A DNA stretch of 12,652 nucleotides from positions 1 through 12,652 of the forward strand of contig JAJUFW010000032.1 in assembly GCA_029263555.1 (NCBI GenBank), written 5' to 3'. Both the position numbers and the translations under genes were made by a program. The notes beneath the pieces are model-generated. The model did not search any database and was not told the DNA's origin. It saw only the letters and a program-made list of their open reading frames with translations. The DNA comes from Alphaproteobacteria bacterium (GTDB taxonomy: Bacteria; Pseudomonadota; Alphaproteobacteria; DSM-16000; Inquilinaceae). The stretch's first letter is position 1. Every line of letters starts with the position of its first letter. Below, piece after piece: positions 1-6,613 of this stretch.

Positions 1-107
1 ATGTCTCGGCCGATATGGGGCTGTGCGACCCTCAGCCTCTCGGCGGCGCCCGTAAAGCTCAACTCCCCGGCATCTACGTTGAAGAATCGCAAATGGCGGA
101 GCTCCAT
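1..107 (-). CDS. LysR-type transcriptional regulator, N-terminal fragment (cut by window edge)
   Basis: The minus strand reads ATG at 107-105 and stays open to the window edge. It gives 35 residues beginning MELRHLRFFNV and continuing SFTGAAERLRVAQP, the classic start of the LysR winged helix-turn-helix, where A-A-x-R-L-x-V-x-Q-P spans helices 2-3. The match at the Met, the spacing and the motif make the family call strong although only about a tenth of the usual 300 residues is visible. A good ribosome site, GGGAGGA, lies about 7 bases upstream of the ATG and fixes the start. The gene is divergent from the phytase-like gene at 314. LysR regulators often control the divergently transcribed neighbour, so that gene is the first candidate target; this is inference. 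The effector-binding domain lies outside the window, so the ligand cannot be guessed. Confidence 0.85.
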   Translation of the reverse strand, partial: MELRHLRFFNVDAGELSFTGAAERLRVAQPHIGRD

Positions 108-313
108 GGCTCCTCCCACGCCCGTCTCGCCCAAGTCGAGGGATGACCGCTCGCATGCCCCTGCACCACCTGCCGACCGGGAATGTTGGCGGACATCCGG
201 CTAGGCCCAACCTGCTTTAACGGATCCGAAACAGAACTGTCCTTCTGCGTTCACCGAAATGTCGGAAAGGAAGTCCGTCACCCTTCGTCACCTCCTAGAA
301 CGGACGAATTCCC
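108..313. promoter_or_regulatory. divergent regulatory region between lysR fragment and phytase-like gene
   Basis: This 206-base spacer must hold the promoters of both divergent genes. I see an inverted repeat GTTGG (185-189) / CCAAC (207-211), with half-site centres about two helical turns apart. Such spacing would suit a LysR tetramer site, but short arms like these occur by chance. Nearer the plus-strand gene, CGTCACC occurs twice in direct orientation (276-282 and 286-292), one helical turn apart. No convincing -35/-10 pair is visible. Confidence 0.3.
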
Positions 314-2518
314 ATGCCGACCACCGGTAAAGCCGGATCCTTCCTTGTCATGCTTCTGGCAACGGCAGCCATGCCCGCGGCCGCCGAGCAAGTCTTCAAC
401 CGCATCGCCACCTTTCCCGTCGCGGCGAACCTGCCGGACGGCGCCGATGCCTCCGGCGGCACCGTGTCGGAGATCATCTCCGTTTCCGAGGACGGAAACA
501 CGCTCATCTACACGGACGCGCTGCAGCAGGGGCTCGGCTTCGTCGACATCACCGATCCGGCCGCGCCCAGGCCGGCCGGCTTCGTCCGCCTTGCCGGGGA
601 CCCGACCTCGGTGAAGGTCGTCGGCAACCGGGCGCTGGTCGGCGTCGTGACCTCCGTCGACTATGAGCACCCCTCGGGCCATCTCGCGGTCGTCGACATC
701 GCGCGCCGGAATGTCGAGCTGCGCTGCGACCTTGCCGGGCAGCCCGACTCCGTCGCGACCAGTCCCGATCGCACCTTCGTCGCCGTCGCCATCGAGAACG
801 AGCGCGACGAGGACGTGAACGACGGCGAAATTCCCCAGTTGCCGGCCGGAACTCTTGCCATCCTTCGCATGAAGGACGGCGTTCCCGACTGCTCGAGCCT
901 GCGCAACGCCGACCTGACCGGCCTTGCCGCCGTCGCCGCCGACGATCCCGAACCCGAATTCGTGGACATCAACGACGCGAACGAGGCGGTCGTCACGCTG
1001 CAGGAAAACAACCACATCGCCGTCGTCGACCTGGCGAGCGCGAAAGTGACCGCGCATTTCTCCGCCGGGACCGTCGATCTCGATCAGGTCGACACGGAAG
1101 ACGATGGCGCGATTCTGCCGGTCGACTCGATCCGGAACGTAGCGCGGGAGCCGGACGCCGTCGCTTGGCTGGACGATACCCGTTTCGTCACCGCGGACGA
1201 GGGTGACTACAAGGGCGGCTCCCGGACCTTCACGATCTTCCGCAAGGACGGCACGGTCGAATTCTCGTCGGGTGCCGCCTTCGAGCACGAGGTCATCCGG
1301 GTCGGCCACTATCCCGAGGGCCGGAGCGACAACAAGGGCGTCGAACCCGAGGGCATCGCGGTCGGCCGGTACGGCGATGACCGCCTGATCTTCGTCGGTT
1401 CCGAACGCGCCTCGGTCGTCGGCGTCTATCGCGACAACGGTCCGGGTCAGGCGCCGGAGTTCCTGCAGATGCTGGCCGCCGGCATCGGCCCGGAAGGGCT
1501 TCTCGCGATCCCCGAACGCGACCTCTTCGTCGTCGCCAATGAGGAGGACCTCTCCCCCGATGGCGGCGTCGGTGCCCATGTGATGATCTTCGCGCGGGAG
1601 GAAGGCCCGGCCGCCTATCCGACCATCGTCTCGGCGAACGGCGCCGACGGGCTGCCGATCGGCTGGGGGGCGCTGTCCGGCCTTGCGGCCGACGCGGAGG
1701 AGCCGGGCCGGCTCTACGCCGTCACCGACAGCGCCTACGGCTCCGCGCCCCGCATCCTGACGATCGATGCGACGCAGACCCCCGCCGTCATCACCTCGGC
1801 CGTCACCGTCACCCGGAACGGCGAAACTCCCCGGGACCTCGATCTCGAGGGCATCGCCGTCGCCGGAGACGGCTTCTGGCTGGCCACCGAGGGCGACCCG
1901 GAAGAGGGCATGACGAACCGGCTGCTGCGTGTCTCGACCGACGGCACGATCCTCGAGGAAATCCCGCTTCCGGCCGAGATCGCCGCCCACGCCACCGCCT
2001 CGGGCCTAGAAGGCGTCACCGTCGCCGGCAGCAGCGCGTCAGAGACGGTGTGGCTCGCGGTCCAGCGCGAATGGGGCGATGATCCGAAGGGCATGACCAA
2101 GCTTCTCTCCTACAGCCCGGCGGATCGGACCTGGGGTGTCGTCCATTATCCGCTCACCCGTGCCGACAAGGGCTGGGTCGGGCTTTCCGAGATCACGGCA
2201 GTCGGTGACGACCGCCTGATCCTGATCGAGCGCGACAACCGGATCGGCGGCGCCGCGCGTCTCAAGACGCTGACGGAGGTTTCGCTGACCGACGTGGTTC
2301 CGGCCGTCCCCGGGTCGGCCGACATCCCGGTCGTCGAAAAGCGCGTTCTCCGCGACCTGATCCCGGATCTCCTCGCGCCCAGGGGCTATGTGGTCGACAA
2401 GCCGGAAGGCTTCGCCGTCGACGCCGCCGGCGACGCCTATCTCGTCACCGACAATGACGGCGTCGACGACTCCTCCGGCGAAACCCACTTCATCCGGCTC
2501 GGTCGGCTCGCGGACTGA
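314..2518 (+). CDS. exported two-domain protein: beta-propeller-like region plus esterase-like phytase domain
   Basis: The product is 734 residues. Residues 1-25 look like a Sec signal peptide (Lys6, hydrophobic FLVMLLATAA, cleavage near AAA|EQ), so it acts in the periplasm or outside. Residues about 27-435 contain repeated short strands typical of YncE/choice-of-anchor propellers, including two PEG motifs (VEPEGIAVG, GPEGLLAIP). From about residue 436 the text fits the esterase-like phytase family (PF13449): a GALSGLA segment, the LYAVTDSAYG strand, DLDLEGIAV near residue 510 and a closing PEGFAVD near residue 697. Members are named after a phytase-like fold; hydrolysis of phosphate esters is a family-based guess and the substrate is unknown. 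An in-frame TAG at 296-298 limits the start. ATG 314 has only a weak GGACGA ahead of it. ATG 350 would still leave a short signal peptide but has no better ribosome site. It is divergent from a LysR regulator. Confidence 0.85.
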   Translation: MPTTGKAGSFLVMLLATAAMPAAAEQVFNRIATFPVAANLPDGADASGGTVSEIISVSEDGNTLIYTDALQQGLGFVDITDPAAPRPAGFVRLAGDPTSVKVVGNRALVGVVTSVDYEHPSGHLAVVDIARRNVELRCDLAGQPDSVATSPDRTFVAVAIENERDEDVNDGEIPQLPAGTLAILRMKDGVPDCSSLRNADLTGLAAVAADDPEPEFVDINDANEAVVTLQENNHIAVVDLASAKVTAHFSAGTVDLDQVDTEDDGAILPVDSIRNVAREPDAVAWLDDTRFVTADEGDYKGGSRTFTIFRKDGTVEFSSGAAFEHEVIRVGHYPEGRSDNKGVEPEGIAVGRYGDDRLIFVGSERASVVGVYRDNGPGQAPEFLQMLAAGIGPEGLLAIPERDLFVVANEEDLSPDGGVGAHVMIFAREEGPAAYPTIVSANGADGLPIGWGALSGLAADAEEPGRLYAVTDSAYGSAPRILTIDATQTPAVITSAVTVTRNGETPRDLDLEGIAVAGDGFWLATEGDPEEGMTNRLLRVSTDGTILEEIPLPAEIAAHATASGLEGVTVAGSSASETVWLAVQREWGDDPKGMTKLLSYSPADRTWGVVHYPLTRADKGWVGLSEITAVGDDRLILIERDNRIGGAARLKTLTEVSLTDVVPAVPGSADIPVVEKRVLRDLIPDLLAPRGYVVDKPEGFAVDAAGDAYLVTDNDGVDDSSGETHFIRLGRLAD

Positions 2519-2543
2519 TCGCTTCAGTCCCCGATCATCCGGA

Positions 2544-2575
2544 GGCGCCCCCCGCGGGCGGTCGCGCGGGGCGCC
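2544..2575. terminator. GC-rich hairpin between convergent genes
   Basis: GGCGCCCC (2544-2551) pairs with GGGGCGCC (2568-2575). After one mismatch a further 4 bp pair inside, leaving a 6-base loop. It sits 25 bases after the phytase-like stop and 23 bases before the end of the convergent oxidoreductase gene. No T-run follows on either strand, so it may act as a bidirectional stabiliser or a weak terminator. Confidence 0.55.
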
Positions 2576-2598
2576 ATTCTCGTGCGGCCGGAACCGGT

Positions 2599-3624
2599 TC
2601 AGGCCTGCGGATCGAAACCTTCGATCACCACCTTGCCTCTCATGGTGCCGCTCTCCACCAGCGCGTGGGCATGCTTCAGATTGGCCGCGTTGATCGGCGA
2701 GAGACGCTTGGTGAGGGTCGTCCGCAGCTTGCCTTCGTCGACCAGGCGCGAAACTTCGTTCAGAAGCCGGCCCTGCTCCGCCATATCGGGCGTGCCGAAC
2801 ATCGGGCGGGTGAACATGAGCTCGTGATGGATCGACACGGCCTTGCGCTTGAACTGCATGATATCGACTGACGAGGGATCGTCGATCAGGCAGAACCTTC
2901 CCTGCGGCGAGATGAGTTCCGCGATCTGGCCGGCATGCTTTTCCGTGTGCGTCGTCGAGAATACGAAGGCAGGCGCGCCCAGCCCAAGCGCTGCGACTTC
3001 CGCCGCGAGCGGATTGGAATGGTCGATGACATGGTGGGCGCCAAGCGACCTGACCCATTCCTGCGTCTCGGGACGCGATGCCGTCGCGATCACGGTAAGA
3101 CCGGTACGCTGACGGGCGATCTGGACCGCGATGGACCCGACGCCGCCGGCACCGCCGACGATCAGAATGGCCGGGGCCGCACCGGGTACCGGCTTGTTCA
3201 CGTCCAGCCGGTCGAACAGGGCCTCCCAGGCCGTGATCGAGGTCAGGGGCAGGGCTGCTGCTTCGGCCCAGTCGAGCGTCTTCGGCTTCCGTCCGACGAT
3301 GCGCTCGTCGACGAGATGGAATTCGGCGTTGGTGCCCGGCCGCGTGATCGATCCCGCATAGAAGACTTCGTCGCCGGGCCGGAAGAGCGTGACCTCGTCC
3401 CCGACGGCGCTGACGATCCCGGCTGCATCCCAGCCGATCACCTTCCATTCGCTGCCCTCCGGCGGGCTGCGGCGGCGCACCTTGTAATCGACGGGGTTTA
3501 CCGACACCGCCTTCACCTCGACCAGAAGGTCATGCCCGGCAGGCGTGGGCTTCGGCAGTTCGATATCGACGAGCGACTCGGGCTCCGTGATGGGGAGCGG
3601 TGTCTTGTAGCCAACGGCACGCAT
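2599..3624 (-). CDS. zinc-less MDR-family quinone oxidoreductase / alcohol dehydrogenase-like protein
   Basis: The 341-residue product belongs to the medium-chain dehydrogenase/reductase superfamily and most resembles the TIGR02817 type ('zinc-binding alcohol dehydrogenase family'). Residues about 1-125 form the GroES-like domain (NPVDYKVR, VIGWDAAG, then GDEV). The Rossmann domain carries the nucleotide-binding loop GGAGGVG at residues 157-163. The cysteines that hold catalytic and structural zinc in true alcohol dehydrogenases are absent, which suggests NAD(P)H-dependent reduction of quinones or other electrophiles; the substrate is not readable. The ATG at 3624 is preceded by AAAGGAGG about 5 bases upstream. 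The reading frame runs on to 3753, but that extension crosses the promoter region and lacks family similarity. It is divergent from an HxlR regulator 111 bases away, an arrangement known for redox-controlled quinone reductases such as qor2/QorR in Corynebacterium. Confidence 0.88.
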   Translation of the reverse strand: MRAVGYKTPLPITEPESLVDIELPKPTPAGHDLLVEVKAVSVNPVDYKVRRRSPPEGSEWKVIGWDAAGIVSAVGDEVTLFRPGDEVFYAGSITRPGTNAEFHLVDERIVGRKPKTLDWAEAAALPLTSITAWEALFDRLDVNKPVPGAAPAILIVGGAGGVGSIAVQIARQRTGLTVIATASRPETQEWVRSLGAHHVIDHSNPLAAEVAALGLGAPAFVFSTTHTEKHAGQIAELISPQGRFCLIDDPSSVDIMQFKRKAVSIHHELMFTRPMFGTPDMAEQGRLLNEVSRLVDEGKLRTTLTKRLSPINAANLKHAHALVESGTMRGKVVIEGFDPQA

Positions 3625-3735
3625 CGGGGCCTCCTTTCGGTCTGGAGCTGACGGTGTGGCTACAGATGACGCGATGGCGTATTCTTCGCAAGAACGCACA
3701 TAATCCGCACATAGTGTCGAAAAGGATACCGTCCG
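3625..3735. promoter_or_regulatory. divergent promoter/operator of the oxidoreductase and hxlR genes
   Basis: This 111-base spacer contains a perfect palindrome, TTCTT-CGC-AAGAA (3682-3694). Partial flanking symmetry (GCG at 3677-3679, CGC at 3695-3697) extends it. A plausible -10 for the plus-strand hxlR gene, CATAAT, lies at 3699-3704 just beyond the palindrome; no good -35 is visible. The position suits an autoregulatory HxlR dimer blocking both genes. The operator assignment is inference from symmetry and location. Confidence 0.5.
3721..3731 (+). repeat. 11-base direct repeat, copy 1 (AAAGGATACCG)
   Basis: AAAGGATACCG here includes the ribosome-binding site of the hxlR gene. An identical copy lies at 4145-4155, just after the same gene. 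Both copies are followed within a few bases by CGAT. Confidence 0.5.
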
Positions 3736-4104
3736 ATGCCGCGCCTGCGCCACGAACGTTTCGACTGCAGTCCCGGTTGCCCGGTGGAGGCGACGCTGTC
3801 CCTAATCGGCGGTAAATGGAAAGGCGTCGTGCTGTGGCACCTCCTGCAGGGCACGCTGCGCTTCAATGAAATCCGCCGCCGGCTGCCGAACGTCACGCAA
3901 CGGATGCTGACGAACCAGCTGCGTGAGCTGGAAGCCGGCGGCTTCGTGATCCGCACCGTCTATCCCGAGGTTCCCCCCAAGGTGGAATACAGCCTGACGG
4001 AGCGCGGCCGGAGCCTCGAACCCGTCCTTCGCGCGCTCAAGGCCTGGGGCGAGGCCAATGTCGAAGGCATCGGCGATACGGGAGCGCGCGAAGCCGCGGA
4101 ATAG
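3736..4104 (+). CDS. HxlR-family (DUF24) winged-helix regulator with N-terminal cysteines
   Basis: The product is 122 residues, the usual length for the HxlR/MarR-like DUF24 family. The signature segments are all present in order: CPVEATLSLIGGKWK (from residue 15), LRFNEIRRRLPNVTQRML (recognition helix region), QLRELEAGGFV, and the wing VPPKVEYSLTERGRSL. Cys15 occupies the position of the conserved redox-sensing cysteine of Bacillus YodB/CatR-type regulators, and Cys11 is a second nearby thiol. The family is known for sensing quinones, diamide or aldehydes through such cysteines. Ribosome site AAAAGGA lies 9 bases before the ATG. The divergent neighbour is a quinone-oxidoreductase-like gene, so repression of that gene and of itself, relieved by electrophiles, is the natural reading. 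No effector has been demonstrated. Confidence 0.9.
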   Translation: MPRLRHERFDCSPGCPVEATLSLIGGKWKGVVLWHLLQGTLRFNEIRRRLPNVTQRMLTNQLRELEAGGFVIRTVYPEVPPKVEYSLTERGRSLEPVLRALKAWGEANVEGIGDTGAREAAE

Positions 4105-4126
4105 CCGCGACCGGAGTCCCATTCCC

Positions 4127-4149
4127 CCTTTCCGTCCCGGACGGAAAGG
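4127..4149. terminator. perfect palindrome downstream of hxlR (possible terminator or operator)
   Basis: CCTTTCCGTCC (4127-4137) is the exact reverse complement of GGACGGAAAGG (4139-4149), with one base between. It begins 22 bases after the hxlR stop. As RNA it would form a strong hairpin of about 10 bp, but no T-run follows. The near-zero spacer is also what a protein-binding palindrome looks like, so the function is open. Confidence 0.45.
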
Positions 4150-4155
4150 ATACCG
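4145..4155 (+). repeat. 11-base direct repeat, copy 2 (AAAGGATACCG)
   Basis: This is identical to 3721-3731. It overlaps the right arm of the palindrome at 4127-4149 and is not followed by a start codon in a suitable place, so unlike copy 1 it is not an obvious ribosome site. Confidence 0.5.
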
Positions 4156-4371
4156 ATCGATCCTCCGGAAGGCCGACGGTGCCGGCACGGGATGGCACGT
4201 CATGGGTCATGGTTACGGGCGAAGGCTCCCGTTCGTCCCGTAAATCGGGCTGGAAAGCTGGCGTTTTGCTGGCACACTGGGGCCGACCAACCGGACCGGG
4301 CTTTCGGGCCACGACGGGTGCGCTTCGCCGTCCCCTCGGGCCCGATCCCGCAGACGTTTCGAGGAAATGGC

Positions 4372-5064
4372 ATGAAGCTCACCTGGCTCGGACACTCCGC
4401 CTTCCATCTCGAGATGGGCGGCAAGAACATCCTGATCGATCCGTTCTTCACCGGGAATTCCACCTACCCCGCGGGGTATGAGGACAGGCTGGAGCGCGTC
4501 GACTATATCGCCCTGACCCACGGGCATTCGGATCATCTGGGCGATACGGCGCGCCTTGCTAAGAAATACGGCTCCACCGTTCTGGCCCAGTTCGAGATCT
4601 GCCAGTATCTCGGCAGCAAGGGGCTGGACAAGTTCCAGCCGATGAATATCGGCGGCTCCGTCCGCGTGGACGGGGTGACCGTCAGCATGGTCCATGCGCA
4701 GCACAGCTCGGCGCTTATCGAGAACGGCGTCCCGGTCACGATGGGCGATCCGGCCGGCCTCGTCTTCGAAAGCAGCGGCGCTCCGGTGGTCTACCACGCG
4801 GGCGATACCGGGCTCTTCTCGGACATGGCGCTGATCCAGCGCCTCTACAAACCCGAGGTCGGCCTGCTGCCCATCGGCGACCGCTTCACGATGGGCCCCG
4901 AGGCCGCGGCCATCGCCTGCAACGAATTCCTCGATCTGAAATACATCGTGCCTATCCACTGGGGCACCTTCCCGCTGCTGACCGGGGATCCGCAGAAGTT
5001 CAAGTCGCTGGTGCGGCGGGGCGAAGTCCTGCTTCCCAAGCCGGGCGATCCGGTCGAGCTGTAA
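4372..5064 (+). CDS. UPF0173-type metal-dependent hydrolase (metallo-beta-lactamase fold)
   Basis: The 230-residue product matches the size and start of the UPF0173 family (MKLTWLGHSAF). The metal site is complete: H50-x-H52-x-D54-H55 in THGHSDHLGD, His111 after the VHAQ strand, Asp145 in YHAGDTG and His196 in PIHWGTF. This pattern supports a two-metal hydrolase in the cytoplasm; there is no signal peptide. The family's natural substrates are poorly defined. ATG 4372 follows GAGGAAA by 5 bases. The frame stays open to 4192, but the added residues are arginine-rich and unlike the family. It appears to be a single-gene unit: 267 bases separate it from hxlR and a terminator follows. Confidence 0.9.
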   Translation: MKLTWLGHSAFHLEMGGKNILIDPFFTGNSTYPAGYEDRLERVDYIALTHGHSDHLGDTARLAKKYGSTVLAQFEICQYLGSKGLDKFQPMNIGGSVRVDGVTVSMVHAQHSSALIENGVPVTMGDPAGLVFESSGAPVVYHAGDTGLFSDMALIQRLYKPEVGLLPIGDRFTMGPEAAAIACNEFLDLKYIVPIHWGTFPLLTGDPQKFKSLVRRGEVLLPKPGDPVEL

Positions 5065-5071
5065 CCGCTGA

Positions 5072-5096
5072 GGGCGGCCTTGGATCAAGGCTGCCC
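5072..5096 (+). terminator. first of two tandem hairpins after the UPF0173 gene
   Basis: GGGCGGCCTT (5072-5081) pairs with AAGGCTGCCC (5087-5096), giving a 10-bp stem with one G-T pair and a 5-base loop GGATC. No T-run follows. It begins 8 bases after the stop and probably works with the next hairpin or protects the mRNA end. Confidence 0.5.
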
Positions 5097-5115
5097 CCAA
5101 GCCATCCCTTTCTTC

Positions 5116-5152
5116 CGGCGGCTGGCTCCCACAACAGCCGGCCGCCGTTTTT
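5116..5152 (+). terminator. intrinsic terminator of the UPF0173 gene
   Basis: CGGCGGCTGGC (5116-5126) pairs with GCCGGCCGCCG (5137-5147) with a single G-T pair and a 10-base loop. TTTTT (5148-5152) follows at once. This is the clearest rho-independent terminator in the window. Confidence 0.85.
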
Positions 5153-5328
5153 CGTCCGAGGCGCCGATGGTGCCGACACTTTGACCGTGCAGAATTTCGC
5201 AATCCTGGTGTAATGGACTGATCCCAGGCGTTTACCTTCCCTGGTCACGGCGCGGCCGGGCGGCAAGCATCCGCTGCCGCACCCCCTTCGCCTGGCCGGG
5301 CTCCCCCCCGAAAGTCCCGAAGCTCCCC
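5153..5328 (+). promoter_or_regulatory. leader region of the MFS gene
   Basis: This gene-free stretch must carry the MFS promoter. TTGACC (5181-5186) resembles a -35 and TGTAAT (5209-5214) a -10, but 22 bases separate them, too many for a normal sigma-70 promoter. TGCAGAATTTCGCA (5188-5201) is an imperfect palindrome lying between them. A long gap alone does not prove activation by a MerR-type regulator. This is a weak call. Confidence 0.25.
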
Positions 5329-6570
5329 ATGCCATCCTTCGCAGATCCGGCCCTTTCCTCCCGGTGGCCGGCATTCAGCCATCCCGGCTTCGTCAGGTTC
5401 TGGATCGCCCGCTTCGGCGCCAACCTGGCGACCCACATCCTGAGCGTCTCGGTCGCGTGGTGGATCTACGATCTGACCCGGGATCCGCTCTATCTCGGCT
5501 TCGTCGGCCTCGCCCAGTTCCTGCCCTCCCTGCCGCTCGTGCTGGTGACGGGGGCCGTGTCCGATCGCTTCAGCCGGCGGACGATCATGGGCCTGTGCAT
5601 CCTTGCCGAGGCGCTCTGCACAGGCACGCTGCTGCTGTTCGTCCTGCACGGAATGGAGACGCCCTGGCCGGTCCTGATCCTGCTTCTCGTCTTCGGTACC
5701 GCACGCGCCTTCTTCGGCCCCGCCTCCACCTCGCTGGCACCGAACCTGGTTCCGCCCAAGCATCTCCCCAACGCCATCGCTCTGACATCGTCGGCCGGCC
5801 AGTTCGCGACGATCGCGGGGCCGGTCATCGGCGGCCTGCTGTACGGCATCGCTGCGGAGGCCGCGCTCGGCACCGCCCTTGCGGCGTTCGCGGCGTCGGC
5901 GCTGATCGTCGCCGCCATCCCGCGGCCGCAGCAGCGGATTCTCCGCGAGCCGGTGGCGTGGCGGACGCTGGCCGCCGGGTTCCAGTACATCCGCCGCGAG
6001 AAGGTCGTGCTCGGGGCCATCTCGCTCGACCTGTTCGCGGTCCTGCTGGGCGGCGCGACCGCCCTCCTGCCCGTCTATGCCCGCGACATTCTCGACCTCG
6101 GCCCCTGGGGCCTCGGCCTGTTGCGGTCGGCCCCGGCCGCGGGCGCCCTGATCACGGCGCTCTATCTGGCCAGCCATCCGATCCGGGACCATGCCGGGCT
6201 CGCGATGTTCGTCTTCGTCGGCCTGTTCGGCGCAAGCACGATCGTCTTCGGCCTGTCGACCTCTCCCTGGCTTTCGATCGCGATGCTGTTCGTGATGGGG
6301 GCGAGCGACATGGTCAGCGTCTTCGTGCGCTCGACACTGATCCAGCTTTGGACGCCGGACGCGGTCCGTGGCCGCGTGAGCGCCGTCAATTCCGTCTTCA
6401 TCGGCGCGTCGAACGAGCTGGGCGAGTTCCGGGCCGGCATCATGGCGGCGCTGGTCGGCGCCCCGGCGGCGGTCATCATCGGGGGCGCCGGCACGATCGC
6501 CGTGGCCGCCCTGTGGGCAAGGATCTTCCCCGACTTGCGGCGCGCCCGCCATCTCGACGGGCGGAGCTGA
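5329..6570 (+). CDS. MFS transporter, MFS_3/EntS-like exporter
   Basis: The product is 413 residues and strongly hydrophobic, with about ten to twelve membrane helices. The N-terminal FSHPGFVRFWIARFGANLA segment and the helix 2-3 loop GAVSDRFSRR (residues 75-84, MFS motif A) place it in the PF05977-like group that includes the enterobactin exporter EntS and many drug-efflux proteins. A later loop, WTPDAVRGRVSAVNS, is another typical feature of this group. It would sit in the inner membrane and export a small molecule with proton coupling. The cargo is not readable and no siderophore genes are nearby. ATG 5329 has no good ribosome site; no other start in the visible upstream sequence looks better. 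It converges on the amine-oxidase-like gene with 43 bases between stops. Confidence 0.88.
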   Translation: MPSFADPALSSRWPAFSHPGFVRFWIARFGANLATHILSVSVAWWIYDLTRDPLYLGFVGLAQFLPSLPLVLVTGAVSDRFSRRTIMGLCILAEALCTGTLLLFVLHGMETPWPVLILLLVFGTARAFFGPASTSLAPNLVPPKHLPNAIALTSSAGQFATIAGPVIGGLLYGIAAEAALGTALAAFAASALIVAAIPRPQQRILREPVAWRTLAAGFQYIRREKVVLGAISLDLFAVLLGGATALLPVYARDILDLGPWGLGLLRSAPAAGALITALYLASHPIRDHAGLAMFVFVGLFGASTIVFGLSTSPWLSIAMLFVMGASDMVSVFVRSTLIQLWTPDAVRGRVSAVNSVFIGASNELGEFRAGIMAALVGAPAAVIIGGAGTIAVAALWARIFPDLRRARHLDGRS

Positions 6571-6581
6571 CGGACGGCGCT

Positions 6582-6598
6582 CCGGCGGTTTCCGCCGG
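6582..6598. terminator. hairpin between convergent MFS and oxidase genes
   Basis: CCGGCGG (6582-6588) pairs perfectly with CCGCCGG (6592-6598) around a TTT loop. It fills most of the 43-base gap between two convergent stops, so it could terminate both. There is no T-run, so efficiency is uncertain. Confidence 0.5.
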
Positions 6599-6613
6599 TC
6601 GCGAAGCCGGTGG

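Noticed and set aside
236..262. CTGTCCTTCTGCGTTCACC as a possible PhoB box ahead of the phytase-like gene
   Set aside because: Only the first half resembles CTGTCA and the 11-base periodic second half is poor. A phosphate-regulon link would be attractive but is not supported by the bases.
278..1990. Long open frame on the minus strand inside the phytase-like gene (570 codons)
   Set aside because: It is an antisense shadow of a GC-rich gene: its sequence is dominated by Gly, Arg, Asp and Val in low-complexity runs with no recognisable domain, while the plus strand gives a coherent exported protein.
4192..4371. Upstream extension of the UPF0173 hydrolase to an earlier start
   Set aside because: The 60 added residues are Arg/Pro/Gly-rich and unlike the family, which starts at MKLTWLGH, and the internal ATG has the only good ribosome site.
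5245..6552. Minus-strand frame of 435 codons opposite the MFS gene
   Set aside because: Rich in Arg, Gln, Asp and Glu with no hydrophobic core or motif. The opposite strand encodes a clear membrane transporter.
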